Shown in pieces: positions 48,701 to 61,000 of a stretch of DNA of 64,000 bases. Within the stretch, counting starts at the first letter, position 1, and every line of letters starts with the position of its first letter. Source of the stretch: Cloeon dipterum (lineage: Eukaryota > Arthropoda > Insecta > Ephemeroptera > Baetidae); NCBI RefSeq assembly GCF_949628265.1, contig NC_088790.1:25548545-25612544 (forward strand). The letters run 5' to 3'. Under the pieces are notes generated by a model that saw only the letters and a list, made by a program, of their open reading frames with translations, searched no databases and had not been told where the DNA came from. Made by a program: the position numbers and the translations under genes.

Positions 48701-51374
48701 CATATTATTATCACAAATTTTGACTTTCCTTCCTAGAGCGATGTTGTGCAAAGCAATTCGTGCACGGAGCCGACATGCCCGACTCGCTGCCTAAAAAATG
48801 TAAACCTATGCATATTTAAATAAAAATAAACATGATTAACTTATTTTGTATATATAGGAAACTTTGTTTGTCAGCTCGACGATACAAGGTTTTAAGTTTA
48901 TTTTATTTTCCGCAAGAAAGTGAATGTCTTTTATTTCTTAGATTTATATATCCATGGTTCCTGGAACACTGCGTGTGGAAAAGAATATTTATTTTCAACA
49001 AAAATTGTGTGAAATTATTTTTAGAGACAATTAAAACTATCATCAACTTTATAGACAAACTGGCTGGATGCTTGGAATTATTGCTGCTCACTCGGGATGA
49101 AGCTTGCGACTATTTCTGATTTTGGGGAAATGAACTGCCTATCCAAAATGGTCAACAAATATCCAGCAGCTGGTTCTTTTTTAGAATTTGACATACTTCA
49201 GACCAAATAATCAATCCTCAACCGATTTTAGTTTATTCAAAGCAAATGGATCGGGAATTTTGGACTTCAGGGACCAATTTAGGCTGTGCTGGGCCCCATT
49301 ATTGGTGTTCGGATGGGGAAAAATTGAATTTGGACGGCTTGCCATATTGGAAAGGCGGCCAGTTGCCAGCGGAGGCGGCCGGAAACTGTATATTCATCTA
49401 TCCGGCAAACGTCACTGCGAATGCCACGGTGCTAGGAGCGGATGCTTGCACGGCGCAAAAACAATTTCTCTGCGAGGTTGCGGCTTTCCAAAAATTAAAA
49501 CTTTACTGGAAATAATTTTTAATGATGGCGGACACACATAGGTTCTTGAAACTGGAAACAAGTCAGAGCAAATCAGAAAGGGTTGCCAGGAGACTTGGGG
49601 AGTTACTGATCAAGAAGTGGACGAGCAGATCTTAAACTCCTCTGCCTTAATGGCACCGACTAAAATAAATTTGAAGGTGTGAATATACGCTGAAGGTATC
49701 GAATAGAAATTCAATCATTTTCAGTGCTACATCAAATGCTGCGGAAAGCGCGGCATAGCGGTAACGTTTTACTGTCGTGGTGAAGTCCATAATGATTAAA
49801 TATTTCTGCATAAGATCAAAAGCGGTCAATTGGCCTCGGAGAAAATAATTCGCGATTTGGAAGACCTTAACTTTGATAATCTAAACTTGTTGCAATCTTC
49901 ATTCGAAGGCTATGGCAAATGCTCGGCCATTTGTAAATAAACATTTTCAAATTTCAGACCTTAATAATTGCCTATATTCTCTTTAAGATTATGCTGATGA
50001 GTGTCAACTGTATGCCGAGGCATTTTTCTGCAGCAAGCAGGCTGATCCAATGTTAACTTTGTCAGTTTACAATATGTATAAAGGAGGAGGGGCAGTACGT
50101 CTCCGTTTAGTTACAAAATTGAACAGTTTTATCAATTAATGAGCATCAGGTCGCAGTGACTCCGACTCGAGAAATCAAAACAAAATACCGCACCTGTCCG
50201 TCATATGCTGCTTGCATTGCTGATGTGAAATGTTTACGATTTTCAAGGAAAATGAAATTAAAAACTGACTTTTTAGCCTTTGGTTGTAAATCAGGTGAAC
50301 ACGACAGGAAAATGTATCTAAAACTTTTAAAATGATTTAAAAATTTGTGTATATAAATAATGATTTAATGCAGGGAGCAATGGTAACGTAATGCAAACGT
50401 CAACTGGCAAAAAATACTACTTTAGACTGCTGGCAAAAAACGAAAACATTGTATGTATCAAGAAAATATTACTGAATGCACCAGTTGTATAAGCCCTTAG
50501 TGTTTGAAGCCGCCAAAAGATAGCGCCACCGTATACTTTCATAATAAATTTAATTTTAAGGCATTTCCGCTACGATTACAGAAAAAATTCTATACCAGCT
50601 TAATATATTTTCTTTTGACGGGCTGAAATCGAAAATCAGTTCAGCCAATCGCCGCAGAAACGTTGGAATAGTTTTTATATTTTAAAAAATAGTTTTTCAC
50701 GATTCTATTTGAACCGATTTTGGTTTTCAGCACGTCAAAAGAAAGCGCATATCATGTTAAGTATGCACAGTGGCTGGATTGAGTCTGAAATCGCAGCGGA
50801 AGTACTTTAAAATTTAATTTATTACAAAATATTCGAAGGCGTCATCTGTTGGTGGCCTAAAACACTAAGGTTTAATACAACTGGTGTATTTCTCAAGATC
50901 AGACAAACTTGAAACCTTTCCTGTTACTAAAAGCCACATTTTCATTATTTAAATTTTTATATTTTAAAATGAGATTTAAAAATAGGGAGTTGCTGCGATG
51001 CACAGCCAGTGCTGTAAGCTTGGCTCGCACCTGGCAATCTTCGAGACGCTAGCCGACTTCCAAGCTTGGATACAAATACAACCAGGTAGACTCTCAAAAT
51101 CTTTCTCCAGCAAATTTCACAGCCAAGTTTCTTCAAAGTGACAGGAAATTGGGCTGTCGTCGGACCAACCTTTGACAACGGAGACGGCACCGACACTTGG
51201 TGTGTCAATTTCGAAAAGGTTCCGGCTGGTCTGCTCAATGACGTTGACATATTCTATCGCAATAGAAAGTCGCAAAACGCCATCTACATTGGTTTAAATA
51301 AAGGCTTTGTACTTGGCAGCGCACCTAATGGTAGCGGCATTTTAACCTTTTTGTGTGGTCCATTGCCCTACTGA
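45731..51374 (+). CDS. CTLD-OBP fusion protein, copy D (26 exons, about 986 aa)
   Basis: Intact by hand splicing. Exons: 45731-45781, 45837-45894, 46233-46365, 46417-46505, 46561-46835, 46893-46914, 46967-47119, 47178-47416, 47475-47528, 47586-47619, 47677-47741, 48344-48688, 48737-48799, 48858-48888, 48942-49006, 49055-49172, 49232-49476, 49542-49676, 49725-49760, 49815-49932, 49988-50094, 50150-50224, 50277-50313, 50374-50450, 50986-51085, 51139-51374. Same domain order as copy A. The stalk and the first Cys linker lie on one exon here because the donor between them is gone. The exon 3 donor seen in copy C is lost; a GT downstream in the right phase is used in this model and is the least sure join. 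CTLD2 keeps QPD. Confidence 0.8.
48005..48125. repeat. Small inverted repeat in a copy D intron
   Basis: GGTGTTTGAGCATTT near 48013 pairs with AAATGCTCAAACATC...CACC near 48093, absent from the same intron of copy C. Perhaps a short MITE; boundaries unsure. Confidence 0.35.
50479..50886. repeat. MITE with about 100-base terminal inverted repeats (R5)
   Basis: 408 bases, ends CACCAGTTGTAT and ATACAACTGGTG, with inverted-repeat similarity over about 100 bases on each side. It sits in the copy D intron between the first two CTLD4 exons and is missing from the copy C intron. No coding frame; target duplication not clear. Confidence 0.75.
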
Positions 51375-52339
51375 GAGCGTTTGCAAATTTTGTTTGTGGT
51401 TTAAAATGGTTTCACAGTTTTTCGGTCGAGGTGTTTTAATAAAACAAAAATGTTTGATAGAAATGTAAAATAAATTAAATGAACAGACCAATATAATGCA
51501 ATATTATTTTAATTTACTGGCTCTGTTAGTGACCTGAGAGGCGCCATGACCAGGCGCCCATATCAAGAATCGTTTTGAGCCACGCAAATTCACTTATCAA
51601 TTCTTCACAGGACTATAAATCATGTGATACACGAATACTTGGAGTAAAAACGCCTTGCACTGCGGTAGAAACTGTGCCGCACAGCAGTTAAACAGAGCAG
51701 GTGGCATATCTTTCCAGTCAGAAGAGGAAACCGCTTGTTTTTTTGTGAAAAATGCCGTGCTCCTTGCTGGTTTGCACAATGGTCGTTCCCAGGGCTGGGA
51801 TCATACCTTTCGGCGTCTGCTGTCCACAGATGTATTATTCGTTCAAGATGATAATGATAATAATATGGCCGCGCACAAACAATTTGCCATTGAAACTGAC
51901 AGTAAAAAGGTTTAAGCATTAAAAAATCTGCAGCCCTGGAAATTCAAGTGATGATTATTAATTCAATATATTTCAGTTTAATGCGGTTTCATGTTTTTAT
52001 CTTTTTTGTACTGAGGCTAATGAATAATTCATTGAATAATGGTAAAAAAAACCAAATCCAAAATTTCAGAGTTGAAAAAATTACAAATTATATTTAGTAT
52101 TAATCTAATTCAGATGAGTGTCAAAATAAAATAATCAAATTTATAATATTTAAATTGTCAAACAGTAATTTTATTTTATTGTAATTTTTGTTAAAATACT
52201 CATTCTATAATATTATTTAAAATTTTCATTGAAAATTCTATAGAGACTCAAACATGCATTATTAGGTAAATCCATACATTCATTTTTAATCTATTTTAGG
52301 GCTAACAATTTGAAATATTTCTAAAATAAAATTCAAGAA
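51375..52339. other. Copy D 3' region and spacer
   Basis: To about 51750 it is nearly the same as the region after copy C (44196-44600). From 51900 to 52340 it is AT-rich with nothing recognised. Confidence 0.5.
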
Positions 52340-53290
52340 TGGACAAGTAGCGTTCGATTAGATAATCCGTGACCTAGAGGAACCAAAAAGACCCTTCCCT
52401 GATGCAGTCCTCTTTTGAAGGATACACGATAAATGCTCTTCACTTTGTGTGTAGTGGATTTTGAGAAAAAAATCATGATTAATATTTAATTCAGAGATTA
52501 CCCTGATGGGTACAAAAATGCACTCCGAAATAGTTTTATGAAAGCAAAATAACAATGGAATTGTTAGGGTTAGAGGAGGAGCAACAGTGCGGTTTGCTTC
52601 AAAGGCTAGTAGTGTTGCGCTCGTGCGCGGGTTCGAACCTCGCAGCACTGGGGAAAAACATATAGAGCAAGCTGTAACATCATGCTTAAAGGAGATAAAA
52701 TCACCAACTTGACGTATTTCAACAAAATTCCGAACCTGTCATTCAAGTGGAGCTTGCATTTCTGACGTATTTTAATTTTTAATGTAATAAGCTCTGATTT
52801 TTCATATTATATTTCAGGAAATTGTATCAAAACTGTCATTTTATAAAATTTTACAATGCATTAACTTACACTAAAAAAGATACAAATATTTTATGGGCGA
52901 TCAAAATTTACTAATCATTAAAAGTCGCAATGTGGTCTGGCGAAGACTCAATTCTGGTTTTTCATGTTTGGGCTGCTGAATGAAGTCTCTTGGCACGTAA
53001 AGGCATTTGGGAGAGACAAGTAATACAGCTGGATAAAAAATAACATTGGCTGTTTATTTTAAAACAATTTGAGTATCCTCATTCTGTGGACTATAAAATA
53101 TTTCAGACAGTGTCTGTGATCAATAAAGGTTTCTGCAAACTCGGCTTACACTTGGCAACCTTCAGCAATTTTTTGCAGATGATCAGGCCAGGGTGTCAAT
53201 TCTGCCAAAACGTTCGAGAATGAAAAATTCCAAAAAGGTCAGCTCAGTGAATGGATTAGCCTCCGGCACGGACAGATAATTTGTCTCCAA
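52340..53290 (+). pseudogene. CTLD-OBP pseudogene psi-E (OBP to CTLD4 fragment)
   Basis: Decayed pieces in family order: third OBP exon near 52358-52450 (RDLEE, DAVLF.GYT region), fourth OBP exon near 52495-52580 (YPDGYKNALRNSF region), the post-OBP Cys linker near 52690-52765 (FRTCHSSGACISD), and the CTLD4 start near 53125-53180 (FCKLGLHLATF). Several frameshifts and stops; upstream domains absent. Confidence 0.7.
52596..52655 (+). other. tRNA-like fragment with a Pol III B box
   Basis: Has GGTTCGAACCT (52630-52640) inside a 5-base T-stem (GCGGG/CTCGC with one wobble) followed by AGCACTG. No proper D arm or A box, so it is not a working tRNA. It falls inside psi-E at the end of an OBP exon. 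A SINE head or half-tRNA insertion is likely. Confidence 0.4.
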
Positions 53291-54109
53291 AGAAAGACTT
53301 CCCGCTGGCATGCCTACTAAATAACCAAATTGTATCGATCTTCACAAACAAACATTCAAAATGCAATCTATACTTGTCACGAAATGATGAAGTGGCGGAC
53401 GCTTTCCATGAATATTTTCTGTGGCTCTTTATCTTACTAACAATAAGTTATTGTAAGAAAATTAGTAAGCAAGTGCGAAGCCGAGATGCAAAATAATCTA
53501 CTCAGAATTCACAGATAAAAAATAAACTCACATAAAAGAGAGACTTTGTTCAAAATAGCACCAAGAACACCCCCATTTTTTGTGTTGATTTTCTTCTTTA
53601 ACCTTTATCTAACTTCGATACATGCGCACGTGTGTTTAGCTTGCTTTTGTCCCGCGGGAAGGTCGTTATCCTGTTTTTTTAATAGCTGGCGGAAGATCGT
53701 TGAATTGTGTGTGTATATAGCGTAGTAAATGCTATATGCATTGCACACAGCCTGGGAGACTCAACACGAAAATTGTAAACCTGCACCCGCAGCGCAACTG
53801 GGGTTTAAAAAAGAGATTTCCGAGATTTTATGATCATATATAGCTCCAGGGGGTCCGTTAAACTACTTTTGAAGAAAAGCATGCAAGATAAAATCCCAGG
53901 GAATCAGGGAAAGCTAAATAATTTTTTCCGACATCACAAAGAGCGATATAGGTTTTGTAAAATTGACACAGCAATAGCAAATTAATCATACAATATTTCA
54001 CTTCTCTCAAGGAGACAAACAATAAGATACAAAAAATATTTATTTGGATTGTTGGATGCAATAAACAATTTGACATATGTACAATTTTCAATGTAGTAAG
54101 AAAGTATCT
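53291..54109. other. Spacer after psi-E
   Basis: No gene recognised. A 137-codon minus-strand frame (53858-54271) runs into repeat R1 and has no family features. Confidence 0.35.
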
Positions 54110-54410
54110 TGCTTCAGTTAAATTTAAATTTTTTAAATTTTCTCTAAACTGTCCAGCATTTGAGCACACTTTCTTGGAAGATTTCGATTTCTCTCGTCGA
54201 GATCTGTGCAACAGCGCATGAAACATTTTAAGGAAATAAAATAGGATTTCAAGTAAGGAGACAGTCCTCACCAGTTGAAAGGCGTTCCAAACTTTACTTT
54301 ATAAAAAATGTACACTTCTACTTAGGTAAATTTTGGCTTCAACTCAATCCTAAGGAACGATCAAGCGTTTGCAACAAATATTTTCCAGGAATTTGCTGTA
54401 CGAATCCTGT
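54110..54410 (+). repeat. Dispersed repeat R1, copy 3
   Basis: Matches 6100-6350 and the reverse complement of 8010-8300: GGAGACAGTCCTCACC, TTTTGGCTTCAACT and TTTTCCAGGA are shared. Confidence 0.65.
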
Positions 54411-54419
54411 ATAATTTCC

Positions 54420-55610
54420 AAGTAAAATACGAAAACACCTTTTATTCGGTTGGTCTATCCTTGACAATTGAGATGTTTGCGTTGAGGGAAAGGAATATCA
54501 ATATTGTAAGAGGACAAAAACCCTTTTGAGGAAGGGATAAATATTTTTGGGGATATTCTTTAATCATTTTATAAAGGGCGCCAGCATTCCTGGGGTAAAT
54601 GTCATCTCAGAACACTCCATGAAATTCTGGCGTTCAAAATAATAGGTATTTTTTTACAAAAAATAATATTAATTGAACTTAGTGAACCTCAAACACTATA
54701 GCTTTATCTTTTTTTTATATTGAAAGCTGAAACTAAACTGGATGGTCACGTCGGGGTCACCAAATTTGGTCGCAAGGAAGAGTTGACCAAATAATAATTC
54801 TTCTTTTAAACACAGACTTGTTTAATCACCAACAGGACTGTAATACATTCAATCAATTACAATTACAATAATATTTTATCACTAATGGCACTTACCCCAA
54901 ATTCTTGGGTCCGCGAATTACTAAACGTCCGTTACAATGAACTGCCAAATGAAGAATGATACAATTTGAATATTCGCGTTAACAGTTAGAAAACAACAAT
55001 GACAATTTGAAATTCTTACACGGCAACAATGAAATAATACAGACCAAATACAACAATCAAATCAACAATACGCTATAGACTTATTAGCTTGATTGCATTT
55101 GTGTGTAAAAAATAGAAGTTCATCCATTCCATTTATTGTTGTAGGCGTTTTTCTATTTTCTGCATTTATAAAAATGACGTACAATAATTTAAATTGTGAA
55201 TATGTAAATGTTTCGTTCGTTATGATGTGGTTTATTTACCTTGTTTGTCGCAAGCACATTTGAAGATGAAAAACATGAGCGGGTCTATTGAAATCGAGGC
55301 TATTTTGGTCACCTTTCTGTCAATCAATCGAAAAGGAAGGGTATGCTGACCACACACACATTTCATCCTTTTACCTGCTACGAAAATAGACGCATATTGT
55401 TGTTTTTGTTTGAAAAGAGTCCTAAAACCCCTAAAGGCTTGATATAAGCTGTTAATAATTCAATATCCCGGGAATTTTTTTTTTGTTTGGTGTTGACAAA
55501 TATTTACTCAATCCGTGATATTTAGCAAAGTTTTACCTGATGCAATCTATTAATAATTGGAACGAATTGTTAGTTGGACTTTATGTGAATTGTGAATGTT
55601 CTTGAGTACG
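54420..55610 (+). repeat. Segmental duplicate of the copy C-D spacer
   Basis: Collinear with about 44600-45430: shared GAACACTCCATGAAATTCT, AAAGCT.AAACTAAACT, GTGTGTAAAAAATAGA, and AATTGTGAAT.TTCTTGAG. Shows that a whole further array unit once lay here; its gene part is psi-E. Confidence 0.7.
54746..55085. mobile_element. Insertion in the duplicated spacer, possibly a solo LTR-like fossil
   Basis: About 340 bases interrupt the collinear match to 44900-44930. One end carries GTCACGTCGGGGTCACCA, which resembles the edge of some insect LTR elements. No coding part. An old non-coding remnant; the family is unsure and a different insertion type is possible. Confidence 0.35.
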
Positions 55611-56038
55611 CACAACAGTGTATTATACTCAAAAACATGTTTTTTTGAGATATTTGTAAGAAAGGAAACAAATTCCAGGAATAGCAGATCACTATCGCAT
55701 GAGATTTTGCAACAACAATGAGCCGAAATCCTTCCATCTTACGAAAGAAGCGGCGTGCTTATTGAAAACATCCCAATTTCATTGTTCACCTTTACCTGCT
55801 TTAAAGGAGGGGCCATGCCAGTCCAGTAGGAACACGTATAGAAATTCACCCACCTGTTACAGCTACGGCCACTCGCTACATCTAACAAACACACAAAAAT
55901 AGTTCGTTATCTTTGCTCGGCGGGGATCTATGTGGACCTGGTGAGCTCAAACCCCATTGGAGGTTCTGACCACGGTTCCGCCATTGGAAAATTAAATTTT
56001 TATAAAATTGCCTGATTGTGTATTTCTTTCTATTTATA
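55611..56038. other. Spacer
   Basis: No gene recognised. A 67-codon plus-strand frame at 55699-55902 has no family features. Confidence 0.35.
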
Positions 56039-57015
56039 GGGCCGTGAATTTTAGGCGATTATTTTCGGGAAAACATTCGACAAAATTTAGATGAGGTTTA
56101 GAATAAATTTAGACAGTTTTTGTTGATTTTTTTCACAATTTTCTTTTGTCCCTTTTCCACACGCGTGCCGCCTATACCGTCACCGATGGAGGCTCTCAGC
56201 CAATGAGCCAAAGTTGTTCCTCGACCAAATGAAACAAACACTGTACGACATTCCGTTCTCGTTTGGTGCACAGAAAGCAAAACGACGTCTCTCACGCGCG
56301 CTTTTAATTTTTTTTGTGATTCACGGCGGAATTTGATCTGTAACCCCACATTTTATTTTCTTTCAACATAAACGAGCTTGCCAGTGGTGTTGAAAATTTT
56401 TTCAGACCTCATATTTTCTAAATAATAAAGAGAAATTATAATCAACAAGCAGAAAAAATTGGAATTTTTCAAATATACCGTTATTTTTACAACTTCTATC
56501 AGAATTGCAAAAACTTCATACCTTTCAACTCGTCTTAATCTTCCCTAGATAGCCAACATGCTTTAAGGGTTATCAACCCTCAAACCCCTTCCACCCCGTG
56601 TATTAAAGAAACGAGAAAAATCGCGTCGTTTTGCACTTTAAGCAAAATTATTCGCTATTCAAAACGCCCTTAAATTTAAAAAATCTACCCCAAATTCAAT
56701 TGAATATCTAGACAAGGTTAAGACAAGTCGAACGGTGTTCAGTTTTTGCAATTCTGACAATTGCAACCCGAGATTTAGCGAATGAAATGTTGGCAAAAAT
56801 TCAAATATTGCCATGACCAAATTTTTGGTTCTAACCATCAGAATTGCAAAAACTACCCACCGTGGTTTAAAGTATATCACTTTCAAGATTTTTAACTAAG
56901 AAATAGTCCGTTTTAGACGATTTCAAGCATGGTAAAGACAGCATAAAATTTCATAATTCGTGCTCATTTGATGGTCCCGCATAGAAAAACAGCAAACGTC
57001 TAAAATTCACAGCCC
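56039..57015. repeat. 977-base TIR element (non-autonomous DNA transposon)
   Basis: Ends GGGCCGTGAATTTTAGGCG and CGTCTAAAATTCACAGCCC are inverted repeats with TA on both sides. Inside, CAGAATTGCAAAAACT recurs near 56500 and 56840. No transposase frame. TA target fits Tc1/mariner-type or related elements. Confidence 0.65.
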
Positions 57016-57046
57016 TATCTATTTACTGTTTTACTAGATAATTTAT

Positions 57047-57410
57047 TTAAAAAAGCACTGAAACTATATTTCCGCATGATCCAATCGGTTTATAAGGGTT
57101 GAAACAGGTGAGGTAAATAATTTTACCTATCACAAAACTATTTTGTGACGTGGATCAAAAATTTTCCGCGCAGAGGCGCAAAGCAAACGCAACGTATGAA
57201 CCTTTTGGTCACTAATGCGCAAGCGCCACAGCTGTGACGTCAGAGGGATGACGCCTGCGCAGTAGCGACTAAAAGAGTCATGCGTTGCGCGCGCCAAAGC
57301 CACCGTGCTTTTTGATTTGCACCTCTGCTCGGAAAATTTTTTCTTCCACCTATTTTGATCCTCAGGAACAGATTTTAACGTACAAAAATGTGGTTTCAGT
57401 GGGTCTTTAA
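57047..57410. repeat. TTAA-flanked MITE, distant relative of R4
   Basis: Between TTAA at 57047-57050 and 57407-57410. Inverted ends AAAAGCACTGAAACTA and TGGTTTCAGTGGGTCT; the right end shares AGACC next to TTAA with the R4 copies. Inner arms are rich in GCGC palindromes. Confidence 0.6.
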
Positions 57411-58099
57411 CACCTTTCGAGTAATTAAAACTTTTTGAAGCACAAACACCTGAGAAAAGGACAAATTTTTATTTTTGCAGACGAAATTACAAATTAGCAG
57501 TTATGTAATTCGTTTATTAAACACCTATTTGTGTACAACAGATTCTATTACATAACAAAAAAAAATGTCAGGTCAGTCATTTGGCAGGTAATTTTGCTGC
57601 CTGGGTCAGGGTCAGACTCATCTGGTTTTTGCCACAGCTTAAAAAGTGATAGAAATCCATGCTCTTATCACAAAGTTTACAAACACAGCCTGGAAGAGCT
57701 TCACTATGAAATTCTTTAATTTTACACAGTAGATAGCAAATTAGCAGTTATTTTGTCACATTTAAATAAAAACTTTTCGCACCCATGGAAAGAATACCAT
57801 TTTTAATATAGCTCTATCTCTGCAATTATTATTATTAATAATATAAATAATTGAATTTTTAAAGTACGATTATTTGATCTCTTTTCTGGCAAAAACAACT
57901 AGAAAAGCGTTATAACGAGAGGCGGAGTCTAGCGCTGATTGGATCGAGCAGTAAGGACGCGGCACAAGGCTTGATGCTGCAGCACCCCCGCACGGATGGA
58001 GGGAGGACTGTTGCTCTAATTATTAAACTCAAAACGCACTCACAAGCCAAGCGCTGAAACAGCAGGAGGTGTCCGACTACCCTAACTAACTTGAGGATT
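57411..58099 (+). promoter_or_regulatory. Region upstream of twist
   Basis: AT-rich to 57900, then a GC-richer block with GATTGG near 57938 that could be part of the promoter or 5' UTR. No defined core element. Confidence 0.35.
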
Positions 58100-61000
58100 A
58101 TGTTTGTGAAAGTGGAAAACAACAGAAGTTTGGACGACGAAATGGACAGCAGCTGCAGCCCCGAAGAAGGGTTCCGGCTGCTGGAGCTGACCCCAAAGGG
58201 CCACCCGCAGTACAACTACCCTGAGCAGCAGTTCCAGTCCCAGGGCGACGAGTACCTGCATGAGGAAATACCCAACATGCACTTGGTTAGTGATTGTGTT
58301 TTGTGATTTCATGATTTTGCAAAATTGCAACCATTTAAATCTTTTTGGCTTCTGGTCATTATATTTTTAATGTTTTACTTTTAAAATTGAAGAAGGTTTG
58401 ATTGGGCAGATAGTTTGGTCTTCAGGGGAGATGGCGTGAGATTAATTTTATTGCAAGGAAAAAAGGGAAGTACATTTTTTCTAGAAAATTAATAATTGCG
58501 CGTCTATAGCCTCCCCATTTCTATTATGTGCATCGTTCTTCAAGGTGGGTGGTCCGTAATTCCTAGAATATTCTAGGAAATATTACAATGCTTGACTTGA
58601 CAACAAGAAACAAGTGGAATTGTATTTCTCTTTTCACACATTTTAAAACAAACTTTCTTATCAAAGGAGCAGATTGATTTTGAAATAGAAAAAGTAAATA
58701 AATGCACATACGCGCAGCAAATTCTATTCACATTGAGGAATTTTAAGGCGTGGAGTTGACTTAAAATATAGGATGGCCATGAGAGACATTTTTAAAAAGA
58801 TTTTAAATTAATGGGGTTTGTACTATGTGTGTAATTTAGATTCAAAATTTGTTTTTTTACGGATCAGCAGGGCAACTGTGCCCCATACATCCACATCCAG
58901 AACACAACAAAAATATAACAAAGCATTTTTTTGTATTTGATAACAGAGGGAATAGTAAAATCAGTCTATCATATCAGTATTTGGCAAGAAGAGTAATTTA
59001 CATTCAAAACAAATTGGCCCTTATGAAAATAATAAATTGAACGTAAATATCAGCAGTAACTTTAGTTCTTGGTGATTTTGATTTTAATAGTTTAAAAATG
59101 CTTCTTAACTCTTTTTTGGAAGAGGATATTTTTATTTAATATTTTTATGGGGTTGTAAACGAAATTGATATATAAATTCCTTAGCGGTACAGGCGTAAAT
59201 TTTTCAGGTAAAGTTCATAAGATTTGTTAGCAACATTCTTAAAATTTCCGTTATTTCTTATTTTACAAGCAAAAAGGTCTTACGCCTTCTGCAAAAGGAA
59301 TTTTTCCTTAAACAGATTCCTTAAATTTTTATTTATTTCTCGTTTTCTCCACATCTCTAAAAAAATATTCATCTCTGTGACACTTGAAATTTTAAAATAT
59401 CCATATGATATAAGGTCTGAAAAATAGCAGCCATTTTATTTGGCGCGCCTGCCTCTCTCATTAACTGCAACCTGCGCGTCTCAGGTAAATATCAGGTTGC
59501 ATAGTCAGGGTTTTTCATCGCGAACGAGCGCAACAGCTGTAATAGAACGAACAAGGTTAGGATAGATTTTAAATTTTTATATAAATATCTCTCTCTGAAC
59601 AATATGACTGTAATTTCGTGGTAGAAAAAAACTAATTTTAAAAATGAACAAATCCAAATTCTGCAAATACCCGCCTTTTACTTTAGCGCGTTTTCTCGAT
59701 TTTATGTTTCCACTTCACCTATTTATATGCTGCGAAATTATTCAATATATCCTTCCCCTTCAGTTGTGAGCAATACTTATTTAGAAGCGTTCGAAAAATG
59801 AAATCAACACGCATAGAGTATAATAATTAAAGCAATGTAGTTTTTATTCAGTTTGTTACCTCGCTTGCATTTCTACTCACAGCTTTCCTCTTCATCCTTT
59901 TAATGCAATTTTTTATTTTGATTTTTTTTCTGAGCAAATATTACGGTCCTTTAATTCATACTATGGAAAAAAGTAAGCAGATTTACACTAATATGTCCTT
60001 TTGTTTACAATTTCGGATTTGTATAGAAACACTAAAAATAAACTCTACCTATATATAGCAAAGATTTTATTCTGACCCAGTCATTCCAGGGTTGCAAAAA
60101 ACGGTATTTTTTAAATGCAGAGCAGTGGTAAAAAGCGTTTTTTATTTTTACCCGTCTCTTGCAGGCCATGTTTGCCCCTCAGTTTTCATTTTTTTTTTTA
60201 ATTTTTTGCTCTTGACCTCGATTTGAAAAATTGTCAGAGAGAAATTTTTGGAGAAATCGAGGCAGCATATGGCAAAAATCTGCACATTTGAGGAAATCTT
60301 GACCACTCCGACCGCAAATTTTAGATTTTCACAGTGGAAAAATGGAATACATTCATTTCTTGCATTTCTTTCGCAAGAAATTGGTAAAAACCAGCGGTGA
60401 AAAACCGGATGGTAAACAAATAAAACCCTGCTTCATTCCCTAGCTGTTTGGGACCTAGTTGAGCTCATAGCCCACGGGATGTGCTGAGCACTGGTTAAAA
60501 AAGGAATATTCAGCAGGTCAACAAAACCCAATTTTTTTTTATAAATTTTAATTCTTATAAAAAAAATTATTTTACCTCAATTTCACGGCTTTGTCCTCAT
60601 TAATTTTTTAGGCGTACGATTCGCACACGAGCCCCGAGCAGCTGAGCGCACCGCGTGCGACTCCCGGCCGGAAGCGGCGCCGCGGCGGCGACGAGTCGGC
60701 GGCGAAGCAGCGCCGCAAGACGCAGAGCTACGAGGACATGCAGTCGCAGCGCGTGATGGCCAACGTGCGCGAGAGACAACGCACCGAGAGCTTGAACCAA
60801 GCGTTCGCGTCGCTGCGGAGGATCATCCCGACCCTACCCTCGGACAAACTGTCCAAAATCCAAACGCTCAAACTCGCCTCCAGGTACATCGACTTCCTAT
60901 ACAAGGTAAGCCCCAGTTATCAAGTTCGGTTTGATTTTTTTTTCGTGGAATGAAGAAGAATTTAAAAGAGGAAAGAAAAATATTCTTTTTGAGTTATTTG

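Noticed and set aside
52596-52655. Functional tRNA gene
   Set aside because: T-arm only; no D arm, A box or full acceptor stem.
53858-54271. 137-codon minus-strand frame
   Set aside because: Half of it is repeat R1 and the frame is not open in the other R1 copies.
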